Assembly (NCBI GenBank): GCA_025201345.1
Contig: JAIXMG010000020.1
Span: forward strand, 310,001 to 374,000
Length of the DNA stretch: 64,000 nt
Source: Thamnidium elegans
Taxonomy: Eukaryota; Mucoromycota; Mucoromycetes; Mucorales; Mucoraceae
Reading direction: 5' to 3'
The notes beneath the pieces are model-generated. The model was not told the DNA's origin. It searched no databases and saw only the letters and a list, made by a program, of their open reading frames with translations. The position numbers and the translations under genes are program-made. This document shows, piece after piece, positions 9,642-22,322 of this stretch (its first letter is position 1; each line of letters opens with the position of its first letter).

Positions 9642-12356
9642 ATGCCTCCTACACCTGTATCCTTATTTTCTGGTAGCTCCAATATATGTACTACTCCTTT
9701 GTGTTATAATATATCCGAGACTTTAAAATATTACGTTAACTTGAACGCGGATCCATGCTCTGATTTTTTCCAGTATACATGTAAGTTATAAAATCTCCCC
9801 TTTTTTTTAATAAATTAATTCTAATTTTTTAACGATAGGCGGAAGCTGGGTTGAATCGGATAGAATAAAAAACACAGAAAACCGTGAGTACTTGCCATTT
9901 TAGATATACACATACTAACTACTTCCTTTAGAAACTGGTTCAGTGACAGAATTATACGTCAAAAACAGTAGAAGTATTAATGAAATCTTGGCCGGTACAT
10001 TTGACGAACTCTACACTTCAATTGCAACAGACGATAAAGCCTACCATACACAAGATCAAAAGCACTTGGATGAAAAGAATTTTAACTTGGTCAAGGACTA
10101 TTATTCTTCTTGTATAGACGAAGAATCCAAGCAAAGCGTTGGTTCCACACCTTTATTTCCTTACCTTGCTAATATTGAAAACAGTTTATTGCCGATTACC
10201 GATGAAATTAATCCACAAAATTTAGCAAACGCTATAGTATCTTCCGTTCGTCAAGGTGTTAGCACTTTGTTTTCTGTCGCAATTAGCCGAAACTTTGAGG
10301 ATACAGATTATGACATTATGTATGTAGCTGGCATACCGGTAGATACTAAGATTAATTACGACGTCGTTGATGAGTTAGTAGCCTATCGAGACGGTTTAAA
10401 AGAGCTATTAATCAATAGCATAGGCGGATCGATTGAAAGCCCCGAGTATCAACAATTGGTCGTAGAAGAAAGTCAAAAGAGTAACTTTACGGTTTGGTCT
10501 GCTTCCAAAATTGATCAAGCTGTAAATAGCTTTGTTTCTTTGGAGATACAATTTTTTAAGGCTACAATTGTGTAAGTTAATTTTTTTTTAAAATATGACA
10601 TAAAATACTAAATTTCAATTTTTTTTTAAAATAAATAACAGTGATGTAAACTATGAACCTTTAGGCTTCAACGAGATTTTTAGATTAAGCGATTTAATTG
10701 AAATAAGCCCTAGTGTCGATTGGAACTTACTTGTCTCTTCCCTAGTCTCTGAATCTTATGCAGCAACCAACCCACCCATTTACTTGGAAAAAAATTATAT
10801 CGAAGTCGTTGAAGCGGCTATATCTGCAAGTAGCACAGAAATACTTCAAGAATACTTTGTAATTAAGACCCTCAAGGATCAAATGTCTTCGTTCAAAACT
10901 CCTGGTAGTAGTGACTTAAGTCTTACTTCAAATGCATTCCGAGCACCATCCAGTAAAGACCCCGAACCTACTAAACTTATCACAGCTTGTTCAACTGAAG
11001 TACAAAAAAAATTTAAAGACATTATGGGTCGTTTCTTTATACTAAAGACAATTGGTGCATCTAAACCTTTAGAAAAACTAGAGGAAATGACAAATATGAT
11101 TCATTCTACATGGCTTCAAGATATATTGCCAGAGACTGATTGGGTAGATGAAGAGACAAAAGCCAAAATTATTCATAAGGTACATACTACCTATTACCAT
11201 TATTACCATATCAATAACTAACTATTTATTATATAGATTAAATTACTTCACAAGAGAGTTGGTTACAGTACTAGCCTTCCCGTTGACTGGAGAGACCCTT
11301 CTACTTTAGACGCGTACTATACGGGTATTCAAGATAACAATTCTACTTACTATGATAGAAGTACAGCTGCTACTGTCTGGGAAAATACCAGAACTTGGAA
11401 GTCATTAGTGAACAAACGAGACCCAAACGTCTGGATAAAAAGAGTAAAGCTTAGTGAACCTAACGCAAGTTACTATCCAGATTTTAACACGGTTCGTAGC
11501 TTAATATTCTATTCCTTTTTTATTATTATTGTACGCTAACAAAAAAAAAAAATAGATTGAAATTTTACCTGGTATTTTCCAAGAACCGTTCTTTAGTGTT
11601 GATTATCCCGCATACTTGAATTATGGTGGATTAGGTGCAATTGTTGGTCATGAACTGGTTGTAAGTATATATATATATATATTTTAAATAATTGAATATT
11701 AAGTATCCCCGTTTATATATTAGCACGCACTAGATACCAGTGGTAGATTATTTAACGCCACTGGCTTCAGAGAAGATTGGTTTTCCGAATCGTCTATTAC
11801 AACATACGACGAAAAAGCACAATGCTTTATTGATCAATTTGATAATTTCACCTTAACGGGTCTGGACGATGAGCAAATACCTCTTGATGGAACCGTAAGT
11901 TTTTAAAGAGAAAAAAATAACTCGCTCAGTTTTTTTTTTTAAAAAAAATAATTTTATTTATAGAAAGTCTTGGGAGAAAATATTGCTGATAGTGGAGGGT
12001 TGTCGATCGCATTACACGCTTACCGAAAGTATATCCTCGAAAATGGGGGTATTGAAGAAAAGAGACTTCCAGGATTCGAACACTTATCACCTGAACAATT
12101 ATTTTTCGTATCTCATGGTCTTTTTACTTGTGAAATTATACCTAAATCTAGTGCACAACTGAAAATTGTAAGTTTAATACAGGGAAAAGAAAAAGAAAAA
12201 AAAAAGCTTACAAATATTGTGTAGGATACGGATGAACATGCTGCAACTTATTACAGAAACATTGGTATCTTCCAAAACAGCCAAGAGTTTGCAGAAGCAT
12301 ATAATTGTCCTGAAGGTAGCCCAATGAACCCAACTAAAAAGTGTTCTATTTGGTAG
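9642..12356 (+). CDS. M13 family zinc metallopeptidase (neprilysin/ECE-like)
   Basis: Nine exons encode about 742 residues: 9642-9780, 9839-9883, 9932-10571, 10642-11179, 11237-11491, 11556-11660, 11724-11894, 11964-12167, 12225-12356. All junctions are GT/AG and phases agree. The N-terminal block [13 protein letters not shown] is the family's disulfide-bearing start. The zinc site is HELVH (about residues 571-575, split by an intron), and the downstream glutamate lies in GENIADSGG (E636). The end, [10 protein letters not shown], is the canonical C-terminal signature with its conserved Cys. M13 enzymes cleave peptides and are usually type II membrane or secreted ectoenzymes. Here the chain begins only about 35 residues before the conserved core with no hydrophobic anchor or signal peptide. 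Either an upstream exon is missed or the protein takes an unusual route. Catalytic residues are intact. Confidence 0.92.
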
Positions 12357-13596
12357 TTTTCTCAATGCGGGGGGTTGGGGTTGGGATTAATTGTATAATT
12401 ATTCTTTTGTAACATTACATTTCTGTACCCTTTATTTAAAGCATTTATTAAATATAATATATATTATAACATTTCAATATCTTTACTATAAGAAAAAAAA
12501 AGTTCTTCGGCAGCCCCTCTTTTTTTTTTAAAGAAAAAAAACCCCCCAAGAAGCAAAGATTCTGAAAAAAAAGAAACTTTTTATCGAATAATCTCCATAA
12601 AAAAATAAAAAAAGATTGCATTGCATAAGAAAGTATATTTTTATGCTCACAATCGTAATACCGAAAGGGGGAAGGAGAGGGGGGATAGTATAAAGAGCAT
12701 TATTTCTTTTATATATTTAACATGATAGCTAAATCGTCATAACCCTTATACAACAAAATTTTAAAGGGGGAGGAGAGTTACATAGAGGAGAAACAGGAGT
12801 AGTAATGATAATTTTTATTTTAAAAAAAAACTAAAATAAGAATCAGTAAAATATATGTCATCATGTACATCGTATCCCTTATCAAAAAAATTATTTCCAT
12901 ATACTAGCACAAACACACTTTTTTTTTCTTTTTTTTTTACTGAAACCCAGCGTAAAAATAAAATAACGTAACTAAAACACGAAACATTTATTAAAGTCAT
13001 ACTTCTGGAACAAATATACATATTTGGCGTTTTTGGGGAGAAGAGGAGAAAGATATGAAAAACGACACACACCTTAATAATCATTACGTCCAAATCTAGA
13101 CATGCTCTCTATGCACAGAACAAACAAACAAAAAAAAAAATATTAATTAAAAGTAGGTGCAATAGTTAATAAATAATACAAGTTGAGCTATGCATACGCG
13201 AAACAGTAATTCATTTTTATATTACTGCTATTTTTCAATTGTCAGTTACAACTCTTTCTCTTCTTTTAATAAAGTCTTCTTCATCCCCCTTTCTAATTGA
13301 ACTTTAAAAAAATTGTTACACACATTTTAAGCTTTTTGATAACATTTTACAACTGAGAACAAAAAAAAAAAACGTAACTTTATTTCTTTTTTTTTTTTAC
13401 AGTCTTATTATTGATAGGGAAAAGTATCGACTGAATGATATCAAGTCTTTTTGGTTCTTAATAATATATTAATATAAAAAGTATTGCTTTTTTTTTTAAA
13501 GAAAAAAACTGTGATTGTGAGTGAGTGCGAGAGAGAGTGTGTGTTGAGTGTAAATAATAAATGTAAAATGTTGGTAGTAGTTTGATTCTTCTCTTT
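12357..13596. other. Intergenic region between convergent genes
   Basis: Lies between the ends of the metallopeptidase (+) and septin (-) genes and holds both 3' untranslated regions. Homopolymer runs and G-rich stretches (12361-12385, 12665-12690) are present. No gene was recognised. A 92-codon minus-strand open frame at 12815-13093 consists largely of low-complexity sequence. Confidence 0.6.
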
Positions 13597-14916
13597 TTAA
13601 TCAGAATCTTGCTTTTGTTGAATTTGAGTAGACTCCTTGATAGCCATCAATTGCTTTGCACGGAAAGTTTCATAGTGGATCATGGCGGTAGTTTCAATTA
13701 AATCTTGTAAATGAGTTCTAGTCAAAAAGTTACGAAGATGAATAAATTCACAATGTTCAGGATTTTCAACATTGATAGATCCCCATCTAGTCTTTCTTCC
13801 ACGAACTGCCTTTCCATCAATAACAACATTTCTCTCGGATCCAACTATTGCGAAAGGAATAAGCTCAAAAATACTCTCATTTAAAGATTTTTCGTGCTCT
13901 TCGTCTTCCTCGCTTTCATAAGGGTATAATCTAATGTTATGGAAAGCAAGTTCTGCCTTGATCTATTTTTATTTTAAATAAGTAACATTTATAAGTTCAA
14001 TTATATGTATATATATATGTTCTTACTCTTTGCTTGAATGCATCACGCTCTTCAGATGTAAGTGAATCAGATTTAGCAATGACAGGTACAACATTGACAA
14101 CTTCCGAAAGCTTTTTGAGAACAACAACATCAATAGGCTTAAGACTACAAAATAATAATTTATAAATACAAAGTTATAAAGCGGCTGTTAAACAAAACTT
14201 ACGAATGACCAGAAGGTGTAATGAAGAAAAGACAACAGTGAACACGGGTATCAACAATATAACGTTCACGTCTAGCTGTCAATTCCTTACGAAGATAAGC
14301 GGAATGTTGATCTTTAATATACTTAATAATAGGCTCCCAACTAGAATAACAAATGAGTATCCATACTTACTTATGTATAAATTGTCTTACCAGTTATCAT
14401 TGTTAACTTGGTCACCGTAACCAGGTGTATCAACAATATTAAGTCTCAAACGAACACCATTTTCCTCAATAGCTTTTTTAAAAGGGAGAGAGTTTAGTTT
14501 TTTTTTTCTTTCTGTCGTAAAATATATACATTTTCTTACTGTGAGAAACGGCTTCGATTTCAGTGGTTTGACGAGTAGTTTCATCAGCAGCTAATCTACC
14601 TTTGCTCTCAATCAAATGAGAAGCAAAGATGGTGTTGACAAGTGTAGATTTACCAAGACCTGATTGTCCAACAACCATGACATTAAATTGAAATCCCTTT
14701 TTCAATAACTTTTTCTCAATTTGTTGTGTAATAGTATCGAAACCAACATAACTGTTTAATAAAGTCTAAATCACGTCAAAAAAAAAAATTATAATAATAA
14801 TCTCGGTTAAGATGATGAAGGTTTATATTTTATAAAAAAAAAAAAAAAAACGGTACCTGAGCATTGGTATCGACAGGTTGTTCGGTAGTAGGTGATGATA
14901 AAGTAGATACAGACAT
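13597..14916 (-). CDS. CDC10: Septin, Cdc10 type
   Basis: Six exons on the minus strand (14916-14857, 14765-14540, 14472-14391, 14340-14203, 14144-14027, 13962-13597) encode 329 residues. A short Ser/Thr-rich N-terminus precedes the polybasic KKLLKKGF. The GTPase core follows: P-loop GQSGLGKST (residues 53-61), DTPGYGD with the VNNDNCWEPI segment, and the G4 motif AKSD. The septin unique element is present near the end (RGRKTRWGSINVE and FLTRTHLQDLIETT). The short N-terminus, the lack of a C-terminal coiled coil and the overall length match yeast Cdc10 (322 residues), which occupies the centre of septin octamers that scaffold the cortex at septa, branches and spore necks. All splice sites are canonical. 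Confidence 0.95.
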
Positions 14917-15236
14917 TTTTTTCTTTTGTTTCAAAGATAAACTAATAAGAAGAGAAAGAGAGAGAGAAAGAGCGATATAGCAATATTCTCGGGGGCGTAA
15001 AAGTAAGGGGGTGATACAAAATAAGTTCTAATCCACGTGCGCTATAAATTATTTGAACTACTTTAACACCTGTCTTGATACCAAAAAGAGGTATACTTAT
15101 TGAAATCACAAAAAGATCGCCACTTGAATACCCTCAAAAAATCCCAGTTGATTGGGAAAAAATGCATTATAATTTCATCCAAGACCACAGCAACTTGACG
15201 ACATTACGCAACCTCTTCTTGCACTCTTGGTAATTA
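14917..15236. other. Septin promoter region
   Basis: About 320 bp upstream of the septin start, with AGAG-rich sequence near 14950-14975. The mariner-like element begins at its far end. No other feature is seen. Confidence 0.5.
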
Positions 15237-16187
15237 CAATGCATCCACTCTCAACTCGAACATTTTTTGAACTCAGTGAACTTAATTTGGAACATCCTTC
15301 GAACTTCAATTGGAACAAACTGTGAACATTATCTTTACTTTTTTTTATTTTACTCTCCATAATTCATAATGAACTTATTTTTTTTTTACGTGAAGACATT
15401 CCGGTAACGTTACGAACGAAGCCATGGATTTTGCGATTGGAGGAGATCCTTACGATTCAAATAAACAGACAGATTTTGTGGAGTACCTGAAAAACAAACT
15501 ATTGGACGTCGAGAACAATAGTAGAGAAGCTGGTAGTAGTAAGGATGTAAAAGATACTAGCTCAGATAAAGAGGAAAAATACGTATTGCACGATGGAACT
15601 GCCCGTAGGTTATTTTTGATATTGGAGGTTGCAAAAAGACCTATCTGTTCGTGAACATTGACATGGACTTTACAAAAAACTGTATATTTATTGAGAAGTC
15701 CGGCTTTGGCATAAAAGTGAGACGCAGTACAGCTTGATTTAGAAAGGGTACCGAGGTTATAATCCCTACTGCATCACCCAAAGCTTCCCAAACTAAAGGC
15801 ACAACAACTGGCTACTACTTTAATTTTATCTAAGAGACATTGGATATCATGGACATAAATCCTGAAATGAAAGGTTTTTGTCCTTATCATGGGTTATTGC
15901 CCAGATTTCATTCATCGAGTCAAGTAAACTAAATAGTACAAAATAGAAACAAAGGACTATACATGCGTATATCTTCCTCCGGAATTGAATCCAGTTGAAC
16001 AGTTCTGGGCTATAGTCAGGCGTTAAGTCAAGTGCACTCTATTTTCAACACTAAAAAAAATACTTGCGTATGCAAAAAAGCATGATCATTTGAAGTTCCA
16101 ATTGAATTTCGAAGGATGTTCCAAATTAAGTTCCATTTTATTTTAAAGAAATGTACCACTGTGTTCAATTTGAGAGTGGATGCACTG
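15237..16187 (+). mobile_element. Dead Tc1/mariner-like DNA transposon with TIRs
   Basis: A 951-bp element bounded by TA dinucleotides (15235-15236 and 16188-16189), the classic target duplication of the superfamily. The left end reads CAATGCATCCACTCTCAA and the right end, inverted, reads CAGTGCATCCACTCTCAA. A second pair of inverted blocks (AACTTAATTTGGAACATCC and CTTCGAA/AATTCAATTGGAAC) lies further in, so each inverted region spans roughly 90 bp with a small indel. The interior holds a broken transposase in the plus orientation. Terminal repeats and TA flanks are well preserved while the gene is not. Confidence 0.85.
15424..16026 (+). pseudogene. Tc1/mariner/IS630-type DDE transposase remnant
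   Basis: Starting at the ATG at 15424, an open frame of 76 codons runs into a stop. Beyond it, pieces in shifted frames include CIFIEKSGFGIKVRR (the 'F.DE.GF....R' first catalytic region, with K where the acidic residue would be expected next to E), a GTEVIIPTASPKASQTKGTTT stretch, LDIMDINPEMKGF (region of the second aspartate) and YIFLPPELNPVEQFWAIV. The last is the LPPYSP(D/E)LNPIE-type block that precedes the third acidic residue. Several stops, frameshifts and a probable internal deletion make it inactive. Confidence 0.8.
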
Positions 16188-16189
16188 TA

Positions 16190-17970
16190 TCCCGAGCCTT
16201 TTATTGTACAACCGCATGTTTCCTTTTGGGATACCTTTTATAGAATGACAAGCGATTTTTTATTTAGTAAAAAAGGTACAAGAAAAAATCATTATAATAG
16301 TTTGATATATATACCCCCTTTTTTTTCTAAAAAAAAAAAAAAAAAAAAAAAAGTCTGTGTACTCTCAATCATTGATAGGTTACATTTGTAATAATAAATT
16401 TGATAGCTTTCAAAAAATTTGCAGCACTTTTTTCTTCTCGTAAACAGTGCCGTAATTATACTTTTGTTTATATATCGTATTATGTATAAAAAAAGGTAGC
16501 ACTAAACTGACATCGCTCTTTAGATAAATAATATCGGAACCAAGTTTCCGTTTCGTAATTAAAAACAAAAAGGCTTTATACTAGAAACGGATTTACTAAT
16601 TATGTAGTATCCTTTAGATCCCAATCTTATATATTATGCTTCTCGGCGAAGACAGTTTAATAATAACACAAGGGGAAAAATCAAACACGCACGCACAACG
16701 CAAAAGAGAAACGCCAATAATATATCCTTTTTCATTTATTTGATGTCGCTAAATATCCCCCACCCCTCCTTTTTACGCCCTGAACCCTAGCCTTCTCATT
16801 GTAACACGCTAAACCAATAAAAGTAAAGTAAGCAAAGTCTTTTTCCTTGACTGTGCGTACATGTACTTTATTATAAAAAAAGTTAAATAGAATATAGAGA
16901 GAAAGAGAGAGAAAGAGAAAGTGTGTATAAATTAAATATTACACGGTCTTTTTTTTTATATTAACTCCCCTTTCATTTTAGCTCCTAAGTTAATTTCTAT
17001 TTTTTTTTTCTTTCTCTCTCATATAAGAAAACGATTTAGGATTGAATGCAAAAAACACGCCATAAATAGTTAATTTAATAATTACATTTATAAGAAACAG
17101 TTTTGAGGGGTAGGAGTGGGACATGAGAAAAAAAAAAAGTTTCTTTCAAAGAGAAGAACCCTTACGATGCAAAAAGATAAAAAATACCTTTTACGCCTAT
17201 TGGGTTAAGGAACGTATAAAAGAATCCCTTATTTTTATACTAAAAACTCACGTCAGTGTGTTCTTTAAACTATTACTGTAGAAAAGAGGAGACGAAAAAT
17301 AAAAAACTTTATTTGTACATTTAAAGGAAGCTTCCTTTTATCAACACAGGAGCATGTAAATCGATTCGATTTCGTTCGATAGTCATCACTACTTCTTCCC
17401 CCCCTTTTTTCTCTCCTCTTTTTTTTTTTTTCCTTTTTTTTTTTCTGTTACTGCATTTTAAATAAAATAAATAAAATCAATTATGATAGTGCTAGTGGCA
17501 AAAAAAGAATTAATTTTAATACCAACGACAACGTTTTAATTCATCATAATGACGAGCAATTCAAAAAAAGACTACACAGTAAAAAAAAAAAAAGATACAT
17601 GTATAATTCTCTTAAAAAAAAGAAAAAAAAGAAGGGGTAACGAGATGCGCTCTTATTTGAAAAACGTGTATTTGCATTTTCTCTTCTATGCAAAAAAGAA
17701 AAAAAGATCAAGGTTGCACAGATAACATGTCCTGTGCGGATACGAGAGAAGTCCGCAACAAAAATATTAGTATCAATGCGTATAAAAAAATAAAAAAAGA
17801 AGGGAGAAAAAAAAAAGATACTTTCATCGATGATCATTTTATTCACATTTCTTGTAAAGGAAAAATTGAAAATATCACTTTATAGGAGGAGGATAGTAGT
17901 ACAAGTCAAGTTGTCAACCATAATAATAGTAATAATTAGTGAGGAGACAAAAAAAAAAAAAAAAAGTACA

Positions 17971-18004
<34 letters not shown>

Positions 18005-18897
18005 ACGGTGATATTTATTACTATCTTGATAAAAATAGTGACCAAAAAATAAAAAAATGTACATCGGGATTGATCCGCTCTTTGGTTAATATATTGTTAC
18101 TAAGCAGCTGATTACTTGAACAACCCACTCGAAATTCATGCTTGTGATCTACATTACTATTATTATTTATCGCTCTGAATCAGACTTGTTATACTCACTC
18201 TGTTATTTCAAAAACGTACATACCGGAGTTCTATTTTCGGTTTCCACGCAACCAACATGTGTGAAACAAGGGAACACGATCGAGGTTATAATCCCAAATC
18301 TTTCTCTCTCTTTACTGGCAATATATATATATATATAAAGAGGAGTGAATTATAATAGATTTATACATGTTAGTCGATCTTCCATCAACTTTAATTTACC
18401 AAGTGCACACTCACCCTCCTTTCTCCTATTCTATATTATTCCCCTATTAAGTTTAGCCTTTTCTACACATTAAACTTGAACGCGTTTGGATACAAAGGAG
18501 GTAAAATAGCACACAAACTTTCTGTTGTGCTATCCTAGGGGGCTTCCTCATATAAAGGAGTTTATTTATTTTATTTTTTATTATAAAAAGAGAACTTTCT
18601 ATAAATAATCAATCATCTTTTTTTTATTTACTATAAACTTTTTTCCCTTCTTTTTCTTTTCTTCTTTTTTTTAAAAATATTATACCTTGTTGTCTTGACA
18701 ACTCAGATTTTTTTAATTAAGTAAAAAAAAAAAAAAAAAAAAAAATCATTTTCATATTTTCTTTATATATAAAGAAATAATAAAATACCAGCAGAGATAC
18801 ATATACAAAAAAAAAAAAAGTTTATTCACTACTTCCCTCTCACACATACACTTCTTTTTTATTCTTTTTAAAAACACACAATACCCACTTATATACT
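16190..18897. other. Long gene-free region before the zinc-finger gene
   Basis: About 2.7 kb of AT-rich sequence with many poly-A and poly-T runs and AG-rich tracts (16895-16920). Open frames here are dominated by homopolymers and show no domain. A TG microsatellite lies at 17973-18000. The last part should contain the promoter and leader of the C2H2 gene, with a CT-rich leader at 18830-18880. Confidence 0.55.
17973..18000 (+). repeat. (GT)14 microsatellite
   Basis: Fourteen uninterrupted GT dinucleotides. Confidence 0.95.
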
Positions 18898-19876
18898 ATG
18901 GAGATCTTGGAACTTGTTCATCAAGAAACTGCACCTAGCTTAGAAAGACCTTTCGAATGTGACTTTGAACAATGTAAAAAAACTTTTGGAAGACGATCTG
19001 ATCTGGTTCGACATTCTCGTATTCATACTAACGAAAGGTAATTTTATTTGACGTGCCTGTCAAAAAAAAAAAAAAAAAAAAAAAAACCTAATATCGATAT
19101 CTTATTCTAGACCGTTCACATGTCGAGAACAAAGTTGTGGAAAAAGCTTTATACAGGTAAAAAAAAAAAAAAAATACTTTTTCAACTTTAAATGCTAAAA
19201 AAAAAAAAAAAAAAACTGTTTAAATTAGCGCTCTGCTTTAACAGTACATATGCGTACACATTCAGGCGAAAGACCACACGTGTGTGAGTTCCCACTTTGC
19301 AACAAAAGTTTTAGCGATAGTAGTTCACTTGCACGACATCGTCGAACGCATACTGGTAAGAGACCCTACCGATGTCCGTTTGATAACTGTTCCAAGAGTT
19401 TTGTTCGCAAGACGATCTTGACCAAACATATGAAGGGAGATCATGTGACAAACGGAAGAAGACCTTCAGTCCAATGGCAACCATTTATAGAAGAAAGACG
19501 TAAAGTCATGCTTCAACAACAACAACAACAAAAGCAACAACAACAACAACAACAACATATTATGTCTACTTGTGCTTGCACAGAATGTTACAACACTTCT
19601 CCTCCTCCTCCTCCACCTTATTGGTCTCCTAATACGCCCGTCTTATCTGGTTATGAAGATGATTCCTCTAGTAGTAGTAGTCCTTCTTCTCCTTCAAGTG
19701 TATCCTGGCCTTACGCTTTACCTTATCAGTATCAACCGTCGTTAAATTGGACTTCAGCTGCTGTATATGATCGTGATCATATCGTATTGCCTAGTTTATC
19801 AAGCATATTAGTACCTAGTAAGCAATTCTGGTCTCCACCAAGAAGAGATAGTGGTGTTTCTTTAATCCACTCATAA
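18898..19876 (+). CDS. C2H2 zinc-finger transcription factor (four fingers)
   Basis: Three exons (18898-19037, 19111-19156, 19229-19876) encode 277 residues. Four consecutive C2H2 fingers fill roughly residues 19-140: FECDFEQCKKTF...HSRIH, FTCREQSCGKSF...HMRTH, HVCEFPLCNKSF...HRRTH and YRCPFDNCSKSF...H, joined by linkers of the T(N/S/T)GE(R/K)P type. Introns fall at the first linker and inside finger 2. The spacing C-x4-C and the tandem layout indicate sequence-specific DNA binding. The C-terminal half is low complexity: a poly-Gln run, poly-Pro after TSPPPPPP and Ser runs, typical of activation regions. Target genes cannot be told from the sequence. Confidence 0.9.
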
Positions 19877-20478
19877 AAAACATACAAACCAGAAAAAACA
19901 ACAACAATAACAAAAACAAAAAAAATTTCAAACAACAAATATGTTTTTTATCCCCCCACAACATCAATTGCAAACCCTTCTCTTTTCTCTTCCATTTTGA
20001 AAAAGCAAATATACCTCTCTCACACTTCACATTTTATCAAACATTTAAAAAACACCAAAAAAAAGAAAGCTAAAAAAAAGAAAACTAAAAAAAAGAAAAA
20101 AAAAAAGAAAAAGATATATATATAAAAAAAAAAGATATATAATACATATATAAAAGAAAAAGAAAAAAGACAAAGCAAACAATCTCTCTCTCACTCTCTC
20201 TCACTATGAATACCTTTCCTTTATTTAAATTCTATTCAACTATTTTATGCCACTCTCTTTTCACTTTATATTATGTTTATGCACACTTATGCTCTCCTCC
20301 TCCTCCTCCTCCTCCTCGTCCTTTCTCCCCTCACTTTTTTTTTATATATTGCTTTCCTTTTTCTTTTTCTTTCTTTTTTTCTTTCTTACTATCTTTTCTG
20401 TTAAAAAAAATAATAATTACATATAATAAATAAATAAAAAAAAACCCAAAAAAGCTCTTTTTTTTCTTCTTGAAAGGT
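19877..20478. other. Intergenic region between convergent genes
   Basis: Holds the 3' ends of the zinc-finger (+) and coiled-coil (-) genes. It is dominated by A-rich, AAAG and CT-rich simple sequence, with a (CTC)n run near 20290-20320. No gene seen. Confidence 0.6.
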
Positions 20479-21521
20479 TTAATTTGATGTATTTAAATTT
20501 GATAGTTGAAGTTGAACCAACTTTAATTCATGCTCTAAAAGTGGTATGACATTATCTTTTTGAGCATCTTTAAATTGTTCCAAAATTAATTTGATTTCCG
20601 TACCTATGATAATAAACAAATCAGTAACCATAACAAATCAGTAACCATAACAAATAAAAAAGCTTAAAAATTATTTACATTTTTTTTCTTGTAGTGCATC
20701 ATGTAATAATTCCATATCATTTAATTCTTTTTGATCGATTAAAAGTACTTGATCTTGTTCAGTAGGTTCTTGACAATTCAACTGCTCTAATTGACTTTTA
20801 ATATTTTTCATTTGATTTGTAATAGTAGAAGCCTCTTGAAACTTATTGGTTTCAACTGCTACTTGTTTTAACCTCTGTAGCCTATTTAATTTTTGATTTA
20901 ATTCAACTTTATCTTCTTGTAACTGTATATAAACTTGTTGTTGATGATAAACTTCGTTTTGAATAGACTCTAATTTAATTTTTTTATTGATCAAGTCTTG
21001 CCGAGATCTAACGTATAAAAAAGCTTAATATTTTGGTTCAAAATAAAATAAAGTTATTACTTTTGTAATTCTGATTCGTGATGTAATATCGTCTGATCTC
21101 GCTGTTGTATTTGCTTTAATATTGTTTGTATTAATGTGGCGTCTTGCAGGCTTGTTTTATCTGCTATGTTTATTTGTTCATCAAGTCTTGAAAGTTCGTT
21201 TACTCCACGCTCTTTTTCTTTCGCATGCTTCTGAATTTCTTGATCAATTAACCTTTCTTGCTCATCCAGTTGTTGCTTTTTTTTTATATGTGTAAATAAA
21301 TAAAATAATAATAATAACGTAATTTACTTACTGCTTTCATTTTAATCTCTTCTTGTCTTTTGTTAATACTCTGAAACTCTTGCTCTCGTTCCTGCGTTTC
21401 TGGTAAAAACGGTTCTAGCTTTTCATGCATTACTTGCTCAATCTCCGCTTTACTTGTGACAAGTGCTTCTTTTTTAGATTGAAGCACATTTAATTTTAAT
21501 CTAAGCTCATCTATTTCATGC

Positions 21522-21552
<31 letters not shown>

Positions 21553-22288
21553 AACGGTAGGTGCATTTTTTTTTTAGTATTATTGTACTTTACCTGTACG
21601 AGGTCAATCTCGGCGCTTATTTCATTCTTTTGCAATTTATCTTTCTGTACTGCTTCTTCTTTACGTTCCTCTAAATCCTGTTGATCCTGCTCCCAGATAC
21701 CCAAATCAAACGCAACCTGACTCTTTTCAGACTCCACCTGTTCTCTGCCCTGATTTAAATCTTGCAATTTGACTTGATGCATTCGTTCCAAATCATTGAT
21801 GAATTTCATATGCTGCAACTGTCTTTCTTCTTTTACCAAACCTGCCCACTGCAAGACATCCGACGCTGCCTTTGACTCTTGATCGGTCAACTTACTTATA
21901 TTAAGCCACGCGTCATACACTTGATTTCGCCATGACATTGATCTTAACTGCTCCAGACTATCGTTTAGTTTATGCTCTTGCGTTTGTAAGGTTTCGGCAA
22001 CAAGATAATCTTCTTGAGCTAAAGCAATATCCTTTTGCTGACACAAGAGCTGTAACTTGCTGTTCAATTGTGTCATTTGCTCAATTGTTTGCCATTGCTT
22101 TGCATACAATCGGTGTAACCCGTGCATTGCATTGCTCTTTTCGGTACCAAGTCTATAAAGTAGTGAAGTGGCCGAGATTAATTTCATTTCGGTATTGGCT
22201 TTAATTGTCTTATGACGAGATATATTATTATTACTACTGGAATCGGATACTACAGAGTCTATATGCGTGTGAAAATACTTTTTTTTAT

Positions 22289-22322
<34 letters not shown>

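Noticed and set aside
9642..12356. Several short adjacent frames read as separate genes
   Set aside because: They join through canonical introns in consistent phase into one M13 peptidase.
12815..13093. 92-codon minus-strand frame
   Set aside because: Lies in the 3' region between convergent genes and is dominated by homopolymer-coded residues.
16116..16391. 91-codon frame across the right end of the mariner relic
   Set aside because: Begins inside the inverted repeat and ends in a poly-Lys run from an A tract.
17973..18000. Considered as part of a CRISPR-like array or structured repeat
   Set aside because: It is a plain GT microsatellite; no direct-repeat and spacer pattern exists anywhere in the window, as expected for a fungal genome.
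17830..18111. 93-codon frame with Cys-Val repeat
   Set aside because: Produced by the GT microsatellite and poly-A; not a gene.
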